This document shows positions 17,849 to 27,500 of a stretch of DNA of 64,000 nt, in pieces (position 1 is the stretch's first letter; every line of letters begins with the position of its first letter). The stretch spans positions 248,001-312,000 of the forward strand of contig NZ_QPIW01000004.1 in assembly GCF_003339505.1 (NCBI RefSeq), given 5' to 3'. The DNA comes from Runella aurantiaca (GTDB taxonomy: Bacteria > Bacteroidota > Bacteroidia > Cytophagales > Spirosomataceae). The notes beneath the pieces were generated by a model. That model did no database searches, had not been told where the DNA came from, and worked only from the letters and a program-made list of their open reading frames with translations. Both the position numbers and the translations under genes were made by a program.

Positions 17849-17880
17849 TTTGATTAGTTATAGTTGTAGGGCTATTTTTG
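17849..17880 (+). promoter_or_regulatory. Consensus Bacteroidota promoter of the threonine synthase gene
   Basis: TTTG (17849-17852) and TATTTTTG (17873-17880) match the -33 and -7 consensus exactly, with a 20-bp spacer. Transcription should begin near 17887, 13 nt before the ATG. Confidence 0.6.
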
Positions 17881-17899
17881 TTGAAAAACAACTCAAAAA

Positions 17900-19057
17900 A
17901 TGGCCACTGAAACTACATTTAGCCATGCTTTAAATGTCAAATGCTCAGCTTGTGAAAAAGAATATGAATTTACTGAACTTCTCACTTTTTCTCCGTGCTG
18001 TACTAGACCCTTACTTGTGGGTTATAACTTCAATGGGCTTTCAAAAAAGGAATTGTTACCCAAAACAAGCCTTTGGCGCTATGAAGCCCTTTTGCCCGTT
18101 CTTAATCCCGAAAATATCGTAAGCCTTGGCGAAGGAATGACTTCGATTATTTCTTTACAGCGTCTTTCGCATGAATATGGTTTTGAACAGTTGTATCTTA
18201 AAGATGAATCTTCCAACCCAACGGGCTCGTTTAAAGCAAGGGGTATGAGTGTCGCAATTTCAAAAGCAAAAGAATTGGGCATTAAGCATTGTATTGTTCC
18301 GACGGCGGGCAATGCGGGTGGTGCAATGAGTGCTTATTGTGCCAAAGCTGGCATTGAAGCTACGGTAGTGATGCCTACATTTACCCCGCATATTTTCAAG
18401 GAAGAATGCCGAAGTTTTGGAGCTAATCTTATTGAAATCAATGGGTTGATTGATGCGTGTGGGCAAAAAGTTAGGGAGATGAAAGAAAAAGACCCAAACC
18501 TTTTTGATGTATCGACGATGAAAGAACCGTATCGACTGGAAGGGAAAAAAACGATGGGTTTTGAGATTGCCGAGCAGTTTGGATGGGAGTTACCAGACGT
18601 TATTATTTACCCAACGGGCGGTGGCACGGGATTGATAGGTATCTGGAAAGCGTTTGATGAGATGTTGACACTTGGATGGATTAGCGGTAAATTACCAAGA
18701 ATGATTGCTATACAGACAGCCAATTGCGCGCCTATTTGGAGTGAAGTAAACCATGAGGAGTTTTCACCCAAGCCTTCACTTGCCAACGGGTTGGCGGTAC
18801 CTTATCCTTTTGCAAAGGGGTTGATTATTAATGTTTTGAACCAATCAAAAGGAGGGGTTTATACGGTCACCGAAGAGGAGCTCATGGCAGGAATGCGTGA
18901 ATTAATGATGAAAGAGGGAGTATTTGCAGCTCCCGAAGGAGGAGCTATATGGGCTGGATTAAAAAAAATGGTTCATTTGGGAGTCTTGAGCCACAACGAA
19001 AAAATTCTACTGCTCAATACGGGATTCGCCTATAAATACATGGAAAACTTCGAATAA
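17900..19057 (+). CDS. thrC: Threonine synthase (PLP-dependent)
   Basis: Threonine synthase converts O-phosphohomoserine to threonine with pyridoxal phosphate. The 385-aa product has an N-terminal zinc-ribbon-like start (CSAC at 15-18, CC at 33-34). The PLP lysine is in GSFKARG (Lys112), the cofactor-phosphate loop in TAGNAGGA, and a second glycine-rich loop in PTGGGTGLIG. This is the short class, without the long N-terminal extension of other threonine synthases. No thrA or thrB gene is nearby and a LysR regulator precedes it, so it could be a second, specialised copy acting on a related phospho-amino-acid. The general fold and chemistry are clear; the exact substrate is less so. Confidence 0.82.
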   Translation: MATETTFSHALNVKCSACEKEYEFTELLTFSPCCTRPLLVGYNFNGLSKKELLPKTSLWRYEALLPVLNPENIVSLGEGMTSIISLQRLSHEYGFEQLYLKDESSNPTGSFKARGMSVAISKAKELGIKHCIVPTAGNAGGAMSAYCAKAGIEATVVMPTFTPHIFKEECRSFGANLIEINGLIDACGQKVREMKEKDPNLFDVSTMKEPYRLEGKKTMGFEIAEQFGWELPDVIIYPTGGGTGLIGIWKAFDEMLTLGWISGKLPRMIAIQTANCAPIWSEVNHEEFSPKPSLANGLAVPYPFAKGLIINVLNQSKGGVYTVTEEELMAGMRELMMKEGVFAAPEGGAIWAGLKKMVHLGVLSHNEKILLLNTGFAYKYMENFE

Positions 19058-19070
19058 TAAAGAGTAAAAG

Positions 19071-19119
19071 CGCTGATTTTTAAAGATTTAAAATTAATCT
19101 ATTTTCTTAAAAATCAGCG
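19071..19119. terminator. Bidirectional hairpin between thrC and the serine hydrolase
   Basis: CGCTGATTTTTAA (19071-19083) pairs perfectly with 19107-19119 (13 bp). Several T residues follow on the plus strand and A-rich sequence precedes, so it may stop both converging genes. Confidence 0.6.
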
Positions 19120-19128
19120 TTTATATTT

Positions 19129-20778
19129 CTATCTGGACTTTTTTCCTTCGATTTTTTGACCTCCTTGGTATAAAATCAATTTGTCGACTTGGCCGGTTTC
19201 GCTTTTAAAGAACTCTACCTGTGCATCGACTACTTTAAGAAAAAACTTGGTTTCTGACTCGGCGAAGAGTTCATTTTTTCCCTGACCCGTTGCCTGTGCA
19301 AAGAGTTTTTGGCCTTCTTGGGTAATGCTAAGAATAAAACCCGGTGCGAGTTGATAATCCCCCGTGTATTTAGCTAAAATCGTTTCGTCTACTTTTTGCT
19401 CCATGCGCGTGGGAATCGGTTTGTCGGTTTTGGTCCAAAGCATGGTCTGTGCTCCCCGCTGACTAGAAATGACCCCCGTAATCATCTGATTGATATTGCG
19501 TTGGAAATTGAGAAATGATAATGAAGTTTCAAAAAAGAACTTGTCTTTTTCGTAAGGTTTTATCAGCGATTTGGGGCCTCCTGTACGCTGAGAGTAGAGC
19601 TTGCCGTTTTCTAAAGAAATAATCCGTTGACCTGCTTCAGGGTTTTCATACACGCCTATGTAGCCTTTTAAGGTGTTTTCATCCAGCGCAACTTCTTTGA
19701 AATTATAGGGCTTGTCAATGGCCCAAGCGGCCAATTTGGCGGCGACATTATCGGGGGATTTGGCGGTAGAATTAGAGAAAACGGCCACAAACACATCTTC
19801 TTTGGGTAAATAAATCGAGCTTGTTAAAAATCCATTGATACCCCCGCCGTGTTCGATGGTTGCACTTCCCTGAATATCCCCCAAAAACCACCCGTAGCCA
19901 TAATTGGTTGGTTTGCCATTGGTAAGTTTATAGGGCGTAAATGCCTTCTCCAACGTTTCTTTTCTCACCAACTGGAAGGCATGGACGGCTTGGTGCCATT
20001 TCCACAAATCTTCGACCGTGGATTGGATGGAGCCCGCTGCGTAGGGCAATGTCATGCTCATGGGAGAGGCATTCTGAATGCCATCTTTTCCGCGTTCATA
20101 ACCCGCCGCCCGGTTTGGAATCAACTTGGCGTCGTTTCCGTAATAAGAATGGGCCATGCCCAGCGGCTTAAAAAATACCTGCTCAACGTAATCGGGATAG
20201 GTTTTGCCCGATACTTTTTCGATGATGTACCCGAGTAGAAAAAAGCCCGAGTTGTTGTAGTGCCACTGAGTGCCCGGGGCAAAATCCATGGGCTGATTCT
20301 TGAAGAAATTGATGAGTTCTTCGGGTTTCATATCCTTCTGAATCACATCACCAAACTCCTTCATGTCGGTGTAACTCTTGATACCAGAGGTGTGGGTCAG
20401 CAGGTGTTCAACGGTTATTTTGTGGCCGTGGGTAGGATAATCGGGAATAAACTTCGTGATTTCATCCTCCAAACTCAGTTTTCCCTGCTCCATCAGTTGC
20501 AGAATAGCCACCGCCGTAAACTGTTTTGTAATGGAGCCGATGCGAAAAACCATCGACGTTTGCATCGGTACGTTCAACTCCAAATTGGCCTGCCCAAGTG
20601 CTTTTTGGTAAATGATTTTTCCTTTTTGCGCCACCAGCACCGTTGCGCCCGATTCGTTGGGCTTGAATTGGTCGGTGAGTAGCTTGTCAAATTCTGACGT
20701 AAGGGCCGGGCTTTGGGCCAAAACTATCCCAGCGGCAAAGTACCAAATAGAAACAAAGAGGATTCTTAAGGTTTTCAT
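19129..20778 (-). CDS. Serine hydrolase of the beta-lactamase (class C) family
   Basis: This 549-aa secreted protein has a signal peptide (to about residue 22) and a beta-lactamase/transpeptidase-like domain with the three expected motifs: SxxK as SITK (Ser82, Lys85), YxN as YNN (Tyr174, Asn176) and HxG as HGG in place of KTG. A C-terminal beta-rich part from about residue 370 (DUF3471-like) follows. Proteins of this build are periplasmic esterases, peptidases or D-amino-acid-processing enzymes, and usually not antibiotic resistance genes. It follows a lipoprotein gene by 43 nt on the same strand, so the two may be one unit. Confidence 0.88.
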   Translation of the reverse strand: MKTLRILFVSIWYFAAGIVLAQSPALTSEFDKLLTDQFKPNESGATVLVAQKGKIIYQKALGQANLELNVPMQTSMVFRIGSITKQFTAVAILQLMEQGKLSLEDEITKFIPDYPTHGHKITVEHLLTHTSGIKSYTDMKEFGDVIQKDMKPEELINFFKNQPMDFAPGTQWHYNNSGFFLLGYIIEKVSGKTYPDYVEQVFFKPLGMAHSYYGNDAKLIPNRAAGYERGKDGIQNASPMSMTLPYAAGSIQSTVEDLWKWHQAVHAFQLVRKETLEKAFTPYKLTNGKPTNYGYGWFLGDIQGSATIEHGGGINGFLTSSIYLPKEDVFVAVFSNSTAKSPDNVAAKLAAWAIDKPYNFKEVALDENTLKGYIGVYENPEAGQRIISLENGKLYSQRTGGPKSLIKPYEKDKFFFETSLSFLNFQRNINQMITGVISSQRGAQTMLWTKTDKPIPTRMEQKVDETILAKYTGDYQLAPGFILSITQEGQKLFAQATGQGKNELFAESETKFFLKVVDAQVEFFKSETGQVDKLILYQGGQKIEGKKSR

Positions 20779-20821
20779 GGAATGATTGTTGGTTGAAGGT
20801 AAATGTAAATCGGCTGTGCTT

Positions 20822-21610
20822 TTATTTTTTTCGTACTAGGGTGTGTTTCAGCGCTCCGAAATCGGCTAATCCACATTCGTTATTGGATTTGTCAAATTCT
20901 ATGCATTTTATTTGGTAAATACGCAGCGTATCTCCTCGAAATTTGAAGGCCATCCATTCTTTTCTGTCTTCGGTACTGCTCAAACTCACTTGGTCAATCT
21001 GCAATCCTGGTCCAATGTAGTCAATGGCTGGTTGATAATAACGGTAGTTTTCCAAACCTGTTACTTCACCGTTGTTTTTAAATTCAACTTCTTTGCCGTC
21101 AGCCAAGCTGTATTTGCCTTTAAACAGGATTTCTTCCAGAATGAACGGATTGTTTTTCTCGTTAGGTTTGGCATGAGGACTGATTTTTACGAAGGCCTTA
21201 TTGCCGATTTCGATTTTGGTGGGCGAGATTATTTTGATGTCTTTCAGGGCGCGCGTTAGACTGTCGATTACTACTTCGTAGAGTTGGTAGGCGCCGTCTT
21301 TTTTTAGGACCGTGATTTCTTCACTCCCCTCGTGAAAATTCCAGACCATCATGGTGGGTTGGAGGGTACTGTCTGGTATGACCACAAAAACTTCTTCGCT
21401 TCCTTCTTGTGATTTTTGTGGCGATTGGTGCGTTTTGATGTCGTTAAAATAGCTTTCGCTCAACCAATACCCCGAAAAAGGAAGGGCAACAGTCGTCGTT
21501 TTGAAATCTGGGGTAGTGCTGGCCGCAGATTCTCCCTGCTGCTGTTCTGGTTTTGAACAACTTGTAACTAATACCCCCAAAACTAGGAGAAGAGAAAGGA
21601 TTCGTTTCAT
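20822..21610 (-). CDS. Hypothetical lipoprotein
   Basis: A 262-aa lipoprotein of unknown family. The N-terminus is MKRILSLLLVLGVL with a lipobox LVTSC (Cys about residue 18). A low-complexity Gln/Glu/Ser linker and a beta-rich mature domain follow. Charged and aromatic residues alternate, and a Cys pair is near the end (residues 244 and 254). I start at 21610 because this gives a proper lipoprotein signal; an in-frame ATG eight codons upstream is less likely. The downstream serine hydrolase is on the same strand. Confidence 0.7.
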   Translation of the reverse strand: MKRILSLLLVLGVLVTSCSKPEQQQGESAASTTPDFKTTTVALPFSGYWLSESYFNDIKTHQSPQKSQEGSEEVFVVIPDSTLQPTMMVWNFHEGSEEITVLKKDGAYQLYEVVIDSLTRALKDIKIISPTKIEIGNKAFVKISPHAKPNEKNNPFILEEILFKGKYSLADGKEVEFKNNGEVTGLENYRYYQPAIDYIGPGLQIDQVSLSSTEDRKEWMAFKFRGDTLRIYQIKCIEFDKSNNECGLADFGALKHTLVRKK

Positions 21611-22019
21611 GAATGTGAAGTAAAGCAATGACAATGAGTCAAACTTACTTCGGGTTTTTTACATATCCTATACAATCGTCAGGGACTTATTATTAGGTCG
21701 AATAAGGGAGTAAAAAAATTAAGCACGCGAAAAACAAGGTCTTTCGCGTGGCTTACTCACTTAATTTATCTAAAAAATTTTTACGCAAAAAGGGACTTTT
21801 GCGTGGCAATGTTTTTGTCTCGGTTGAATAGGAAATACGCCGCAAACGGTTGTAGCGGAGGTTGAAAGGGCATTTTAATAAGGGTGTTAATAATGTGTGT
21901 TTATGCTTCAAAAATGCAAAAGAATGCCATAGCCCCCAAATGAAAGTGCCTAAATGCCTGTTTTCAGTAGCTAAATCGGGTATTTGTGGAGTTGAATCAC
22001 GGAGTTGTTTCAAACCGAC
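21611..22019. other. Gap downstream of the LytTR operon with tandem hairpins
   Basis: These 409 bases hold two related hairpins at 21721-21804 (listed separately) and A/T-rich spacer. An 86-codon open frame on the minus strand (21753-22013) overlaps one hairpin and has no recognisable features; I do not call it. Confidence 0.5.
21721..21804 (-). terminator. Two tandem related terminator hairpins
   Basis: On the minus strand, ACGCAAAA/TTTTGCGT (21783-21804) and then ACGCGAAA/TTTCGCGT (21725-21749) form 8-bp stems. Both are preceded by GCC, and both are followed at a short distance by T-runs. The left arms of the two are near-identical, which points to a duplicated terminator ending the LytTR transcript some 220 nt after its stop. 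Confidence 0.55.
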
Positions 22020-22796
22020 TTATTTTCCAAACCATTCTTTAAAGCTGGTTACTCGGTCGCCGCTCACAAAGATTTCCTGTCGTGGTGGGGGAACAACTTC
22101 GACTTTAAGTTTTCCACCCGAATACGTATGTACGGTATGAATGGCAGATAGCGCAACCAGAAAAGACCGATTGAGTCGAAAGAAAAGATGCGGGTCGAGA
22201 ACTTGGACTAGTCGTTCGAGGCTATAATCCACAATGAGGCGAAGACCTTCGTGGGTGGTTAGCAACGTTGCTTTTTCTTCGAACGAAAAATAAGCGATGT
22301 CTGGGGTTTTTATGCTGCGAAGTTTCGTCCCTATTGTAACCATAAAACGGTCTTTGTAGGCGGGGGTTGTTGATTTTTTGAGAATTTGAAGCAGCGCCGA
22401 TACATTGTTTTCAGTGGATGGGATGGGTTTGTTTTGCCACAATGCCTTGAATTTATCCAACGCAGCGGCCAACTCGTTTGGATCAATGGGCTTAAGCAAA
22501 TAATCAATGCTGTTGACCTTAAATGCTTGAAGCATATAGTCATCGTAGGCGGTCGTAAAAATAACGGGTATGGTAAGTTGCAGTTCTTCAATGATTCGAA
22601 ACCCTAGGTCATCTTCTAAGTGAATATCAAGAAACAGTAAATCGGGCCAATCATATTGGTTTTCTTTAAACCAATGCACCGTTTTGGTGACTGAAGGAAG
22701 TTGTGCTACTATCTTAATACTAGGGTCGTAGCGGTTGAGTAACGTTGCTAGTCGCTGCGCCGTTAATTTTTCATCTTCAATAATCAGGACATTCAT
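22020..22796 (-). CDS. LytTR family response regulator
   Basis: This 258-aa cytoplasmic regulator has a receiver domain (about residues 1-120) with the phospho-acceptor Asp57 in LLFLDIHLEDD. A C-terminal LytTR DNA-binding domain (about 150-255) carries the typical LVRLNRSFLVALSAIHTV-like segment (FFRLNRSFLVALSAI here). Its start overlaps the histidine kinase stop by 4 nt (ATGA), so the two are translationally coupled. Targets are unknown. The nearest divergent genes are the CotH-like secreted proteins, which could be controlled by this system. Confidence 0.92.
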   Translation of the reverse strand: MNVLIIEDEKLTAQRLATLLNRYDPSIKIVAQLPSVTKTVHWFKENQYDWPDLLFLDIHLEDDLGFRIIEELQLTIPVIFTTAYDDYMLQAFKVNSIDYLLKPIDPNELAAALDKFKALWQNKPIPSTENNVSALLQILKKSTTPAYKDRFMVTIGTKLRSIKTPDIAYFSFEEKATLLTTHEGLRLIVDYSLERLVQVLDPHLFFRLNRSFLVALSAIHTVHTYSGGKLKVEVVPPPRQEIFVSGDRVTSFKEWFGK

Positions 22797-23911
22797 GTCA
22801 GAAGTGGAATTTTAACCACAAAAACAGTCTCATCGTCCACGACCAAAACGGGATAAGCTGTCAGCAGTTTGTAACGATTAATGATATTTTGTAGCCCTAA
22901 ACCAGTAGAGGTGTCCAGTTTAGGACGGAGCCGTATGGGATTGCTCACAATTAAGTAATTCGATTCGATAAAAATAGAAACTTTGAGGGGAGCCTCGGCT
23001 GACATTTGGTTGTGTTTCACGGCGTTTTCAATTAATAACTGCAACGTGAGGGGCGCTACGGAATAATGTCCCGCGTGGTGTTCCGAGAGGTCGATGCTCA
23101 CCTGTAGCTTATCGTCAAAACGCGTATTAAGTAAAAAAATATAGGTTTTGAGAAAGTCTAGTTCTTTTTTCAAAATGATACGCTCGTGGTCGCTTTGTTC
23201 TAAAATATAACGATAGGCTTTTGACAGTCGACTGATAAATTGGATGGATAAAGCGGGGTTGGTTTCAATCAGCGACGTCAGGATACTGAAATTATTAAAC
23301 AAAAAATGAGGACTTACTTGATTTCTCAGGGCCGTAAATTTTGCCTGAGCATTTTCTTTTTCCAAACGTTCGGTTTCGATTTGGATTTCACTCAATTGAT
23401 AATACGCTCTTCGGTTGGAGGCTAAATAAAAAGCCGATAGTAGAGCCATGATGGTAAGGCCATTATTCGATTTTTTCTTTTGGCTTCTCGTGTATTGAAG
23501 CGCCATTGTACTTTGAGAAGACCTGTTTTGGGTAAGTCCAAATTGCGTTTCTAGGGCACTCTCGGCAGTACTCCATAATGTTCGGAAGCCCGTATTATAG
23601 ACAACAGCCATGGCGCAGGCAATGACAAACATCGCCAATTGGGCGGGAATTTTAAACTCCATCAAAAAGTCAGTACCAAACCACCCAAATAGTTGTTGTT
23701 GAATCCATTCTATAACGCTTATCCAAACAAAGAAAAAGAGCACAATGACCGTAATTTCCATCACCCATAATGGAAGTCTTTGGGCCAGCGAAATCTCCTC
23801 GAAATCATAAATACTTATGTACACCCGAAGCGGCATATAAATAATGGAGATACTTAATGCGAGTTGCCATTTTTGGCGAGTCGTAAGCCGGGCGGAGTGG
23901 GGGGTGTTCAT
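22793..23911 (-). CDS. LytS/AgrC-type sensor histidine kinase
   Basis: This 372-aa membrane sensor has four hydrophobic helices in its N-terminal 165 residues and a cytoplasmic histidine-kinase domain of the LytS (His_kinase) type. The phosphorylated His202 lies in NQVSPHFLFNNF, and the ATP-binding part contains LLIENAVKHN (N box) and GLGLQN (G box). No extracellular sensor domain is apparent, so the signal is probably sensed within the membrane. It is the first gene of a two-gene operon with the LytTR regulator. Confidence 0.9.
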   Translation of the reverse strand: MNTPHSARLTTRQKWQLALSISIIYMPLRVYISIYDFEEISLAQRLPLWVMEITVIVLFFFVWISVIEWIQQQLFGWFGTDFLMEFKIPAQLAMFVIACAMAVVYNTGFRTLWSTAESALETQFGLTQNRSSQSTMALQYTRSQKKKSNNGLTIMALLSAFYLASNRRAYYQLSEIQIETERLEKENAQAKFTALRNQVSPHFLFNNFSILTSLIETNPALSIQFISRLSKAYRYILEQSDHERIILKKELDFLKTYIFLLNTRFDDKLQVSIDLSEHHAGHYSVAPLTLQLLIENAVKHNQMSAEAPLKVSIFIESNYLIVSNPIRLRPKLDTSTGLGLQNIINRYKLLTAYPVLVVDDETVFVVKIPLLT

Positions 23912-24588
23912 TGCCTATAAAAATAAATTATGGGGCCATGAATACCAAATCAATACGCCTGAATCCTGATTTTGAGTCAATGAATGCCCTGCATCAAGAC
24001 TTGAGTGTTTTTTAACGACGGTGTGTATGATTCAACTACTGGTACCTTCAGCGTATCGTCTAAAAAATGGTGGATAAATGTTGAAAAATATACCTGATAT
24101 AACAGAAGTGGATCTGTATAAAATGTAATCAAAAAGAGACATACGAGGTATGTCGAATTGAGAATTCAATTTTCAATACGGGTACTTTTAACGAGTATTG
24201 ATTAATAATCGACCGTTTGATAACTTTTCAGTATATTCTGTAGGCATTTTTGGCTTTGTCTAAGCATAAACATTTATAATTGTATTACGCAAAAATACAG
24301 AGTAAGGTAGCCTTATACTTAGATATTTTACATAAAAAAACGTTTAGGTATAAATTAGAACGGATAAAAAGTAATGCCTTGAGCAATACATTGAGTTGGT
24401 TTTCAGAGCGCTATTTTATAGTCTTTTTTGATTCGTAGTTTAGAGATAGTAGACCATGAATAATTATGGGTAGGAATCATTTGGGCAACTCAGAAGTGGG
24501 TTAGGGTGTGAAGAAGAGCTAGTTTTCTACGCAATTGCTGTTGGTTTTAGCTTACATTGAAATATTACCCTACATCATTTTATGCCCT
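23912..24588. other. Long divergent regulatory region before the CotH cluster
   Basis: These 677 A/T-rich bases separate the LytS kinase gene from the first CotH-like gene. They hold a 7-bp hairpin (24138-24154), an 18-bp sequence repeated before the third CotH gene (24211-24228), and a TTTG/TATAATTG pair (24255-24282) that could be a distant promoter. I see no convincing small gene. Confidence 0.5.
24211..24228 (+). promoter_or_regulatory. 18-bp element shared by CotH genes 1 and 3 (copy 1)
   Basis: GACCGTTTGATAACTTTT here is identical to 31459-31476. It lies 378 bp upstream of the first CotH-like start, against 329 bp for the third. The surrounding sequences show little other similarity, so the element itself seems to be kept. 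It could be a regulator site, possibly for the neighbouring LytTR protein. Confidence 0.4.
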
Positions 24589-27500
24589 ATGAAAAAAAAT
24601 ATACTTCTTCTCCTTTTTTTGTGCAATTCCATTTTGTCGTCGGCACAAATAAAAATCAATGAATTGATGGCCTCAAATGCCACTACCATCACTGATAATG
24701 CTGGCGGGTACTCCGATTGGCTGGAGCTATACAATCCTACGGCATCTGCGATTGATTTAGCAGGGTATTACATCACCGATAATTTCTCCAATAAAACCAA
24801 GTTTCAATTTACAACTACAATGGGGCAGGTGGTAGTGCCTGCCAATGGTTATTTAATTATTTGGGCTAGTGGCGAGGTAACACGTGGGCCCAAGCACACA
24901 AGCTTTTCGCTTTCTGCGGATGGCGAGGCATTGGCGTTGGTTTTACCTGATGGCTTAACGATTGTAGACAGCTTGTCGTTTGGATCGCAGTGGAGGGATG
25001 TATCTTACGGCAGAGAACCGAACGGCTCGACTACTTTTAAGTATTTTTCACCAGCGTCGCCGGGTTCTGTAAATCTTACGGCGAATGCGTATACGGGTTT
25101 GGCAGCATCTCCCGTATTTTCGGCTGAAAGTGGTTTTTACCCAAGTGCTTTTTCGTTGACTATCAGTAGCACAGAGCCAGGGGGGATCATCTATTATACC
25201 ACAGATGGCTCTGATCCAAGTAGCGACAACTTAGCGGGAACCAATTATTATTACAAGAACCAATACCCTGAATTGGTAGGTCAAATGGCTGGGCCAAGTT
25301 ACACAAACACTTACCGGTCATATCAGTACAATGGTACCCCTATCAGTATTATAAACCGAAATTCACCCGTACTGCCCAACGTCGTTTCTAGTATTTCGAC
25401 CACGATAAAATATAGCTATACACCACCGCAGGCCGACTCGGTGTATAAAGGAACGACCGTACGTGCCAGAGTGTATGTGCCAGGGAAATTGCCGAGCGAA
25501 ATCATCTCTAAAATTTACTTTTTTACGCCTTCTGGATTGTCAAAATATACTGTTCCGGTCATATCTATCCAGACCACCGCTAGTCGACTTTTTGATTATA
25601 CCGACGGAATTTACGTTGCAGGAAAAGATTTTGTGGATTACAGGAATGGAACCAACACGTCGGGTACCGAAAAAAATTATAATCGCTCTACCGAAATTCC
25701 CGTCAATTTTGAAATATTGGATACAAACGGTGTAAACTTTAGTCAGAATGTAGGGCTACGTATACACGGGTCAGGTTCGAGAGATCTCGATAAGAAAAGT
25801 CTACGCTTCTATGCCAGTGGCGCTTACGGCGACACGGAGTACAATTATCCACTCGTTCCTACGCTTCCTTTTACCAATTTTAAGCGTTTTATGATGAAAA
25901 CATCGGGAAACGACTACGAAAGAACGTTGTTTAAGGATGCCTCTATTTCGCAAATGGCCGAAGGGCTAAACTTTGAAAATCAGCAGTCGCGTCCTTCGGT
26001 GATGTTTATCAACGGAGAGTACTGGGGTATTCACCACATTACAGAACGCCTCGATGAGTACCATTATGCCAATCATTTCAATATTGACGCTGACTCGATA
26101 GAGTATTATTCGGGCTTTAATGATAACAACGTGCCCGAAATTGAGGATGACTCGGGGCACTGGGGAGTTACGCTCAATTTTATGAAGAATAATGCCATGT
26201 CCAACACCTCAAACTATGATTACATTAAGGAACGGATTGACATTGAGAGTTTTATTGACTATACAGCAATGGAGCTTTATGCTGCTAACTGGGATTGGCC
26301 CATTGGGAATATTACGTATTGGAGATACAAAACACCTTACTCACCTACCAAACCGAAAGGGAAAGACGGTCGTTGGCGTTGGGCTTTGTACGACACCGAT
26401 TTGAGTTTTGAAGAATACAATGAAAACTATTTTACCAAATTTGATAATCCCAATACTGCTGATTATCCTTATAAATACCTCATTGAGAACACTGAGTTCA
26501 AAAACCAGTTCATTACCCGATATGCTGATTTGATAAATACCCATTTTCAACCCGATCGCTTGCTGGAAATTATCAACGCCCAAAAAAATGTCATTGATGC
26601 AGAAATAAGAGGGAATATCACCCGGTGGCAGCGTCCTTCAACGTATGCAAATTGGCAGGGGTTTGTAAACTTGATGACAACGTTTGCCACGCTCCGACCT
26701 CCCATTGTTCGTGGACATATTCAGAGTCGTTTTAGTCTTAGTGGTCAGTACGACTTAACAGTCAATGTTTCCAATCCTGACCATGGATATGTGCGTGTCA
26801 ACACAATTGATATTTTGCCAACAACCCCCGGGGTGAGCGCTTCGCCTTACCCTTGGACCGGTAAATACTTTTATAAATCTGATAACTCTATTTCGGTGGT
26901 GATCCGGGCACGTCCGAAACTTGGCTATAAGTTCAAACATTGGGTTTACAACGCAACGATACTGACCGACAGTGTACAGATAATTACGGCTACTTCGGCC
27001 CGAAGCTATACGGCGGTTTTTGAGTCAGCGATATTGTCAGACAATCCAGTGCCTACGGCCGCATTATTGGAAGTGTGCGGATATAGTTTCACCGCGTGGG
27101 ATTCTACCTCGGCGGCTGGTACTACGCCTAACAACATGAAATTTGTGTATATGGCGGATACTGACCCTGGGGTTAATTCGAATATTGCGGGCTTTACGAG
27201 TGGAGTGTACAATTTGACGAGCCGTACGCGTATTAATGGACTGAATACGAAGGGTATATCGTTTGTCAATACGGGTAATGTTGACGGTAATCTGGGCTAT
27301 CCAGGAATAAAACTGGGCGGAGCAATTTTAGCGCTTAATACAACAGAAAAGGATACTGTAAAAGTAAGATGGACGGGGCGGACATTGGCGATTGGGGCAC
27401 AACAACATGCGATTCGATTGCAATACCGTATTGGGGACCAAGTTAGCTTTGTGGATTTATTGGACGCAAACAGTCAGGTAATTGAATACAACCGTGGGGT

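Noticed and set aside
19129-20778. Reading the serine hydrolase as an antibiotic-resistance beta-lactamase
   Set aside because: Length, the C-terminal extra domain and the HGG motif in place of KTG point to the broad serine-hydrolase family, not to a resistance AmpC.
21753-22013. 86-codon open frame on the minus strand just after the LytTR gene
   Set aside because: It begins 7 nt after the regulator stop, but its composition is unlike a protein (no domain, no membrane segment pattern) and its end runs through a terminator-like hairpin.
23938-24015. 25-codon frame starting MNTKSIRLNPDF in the gap before CotH gene 1
   Set aside because: No promoter, no ribosome site, no hydrophobic or motif content; chance frame in A/T-rich DNA is more likely.
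24535-24588. Longer N-terminus for CotH protein 1
   Set aside because: The added 18 residues precede a complete signal peptide and would bury it; the ATG at 24589 fits better. The same argument applies to 31707-31787 for copy 3.
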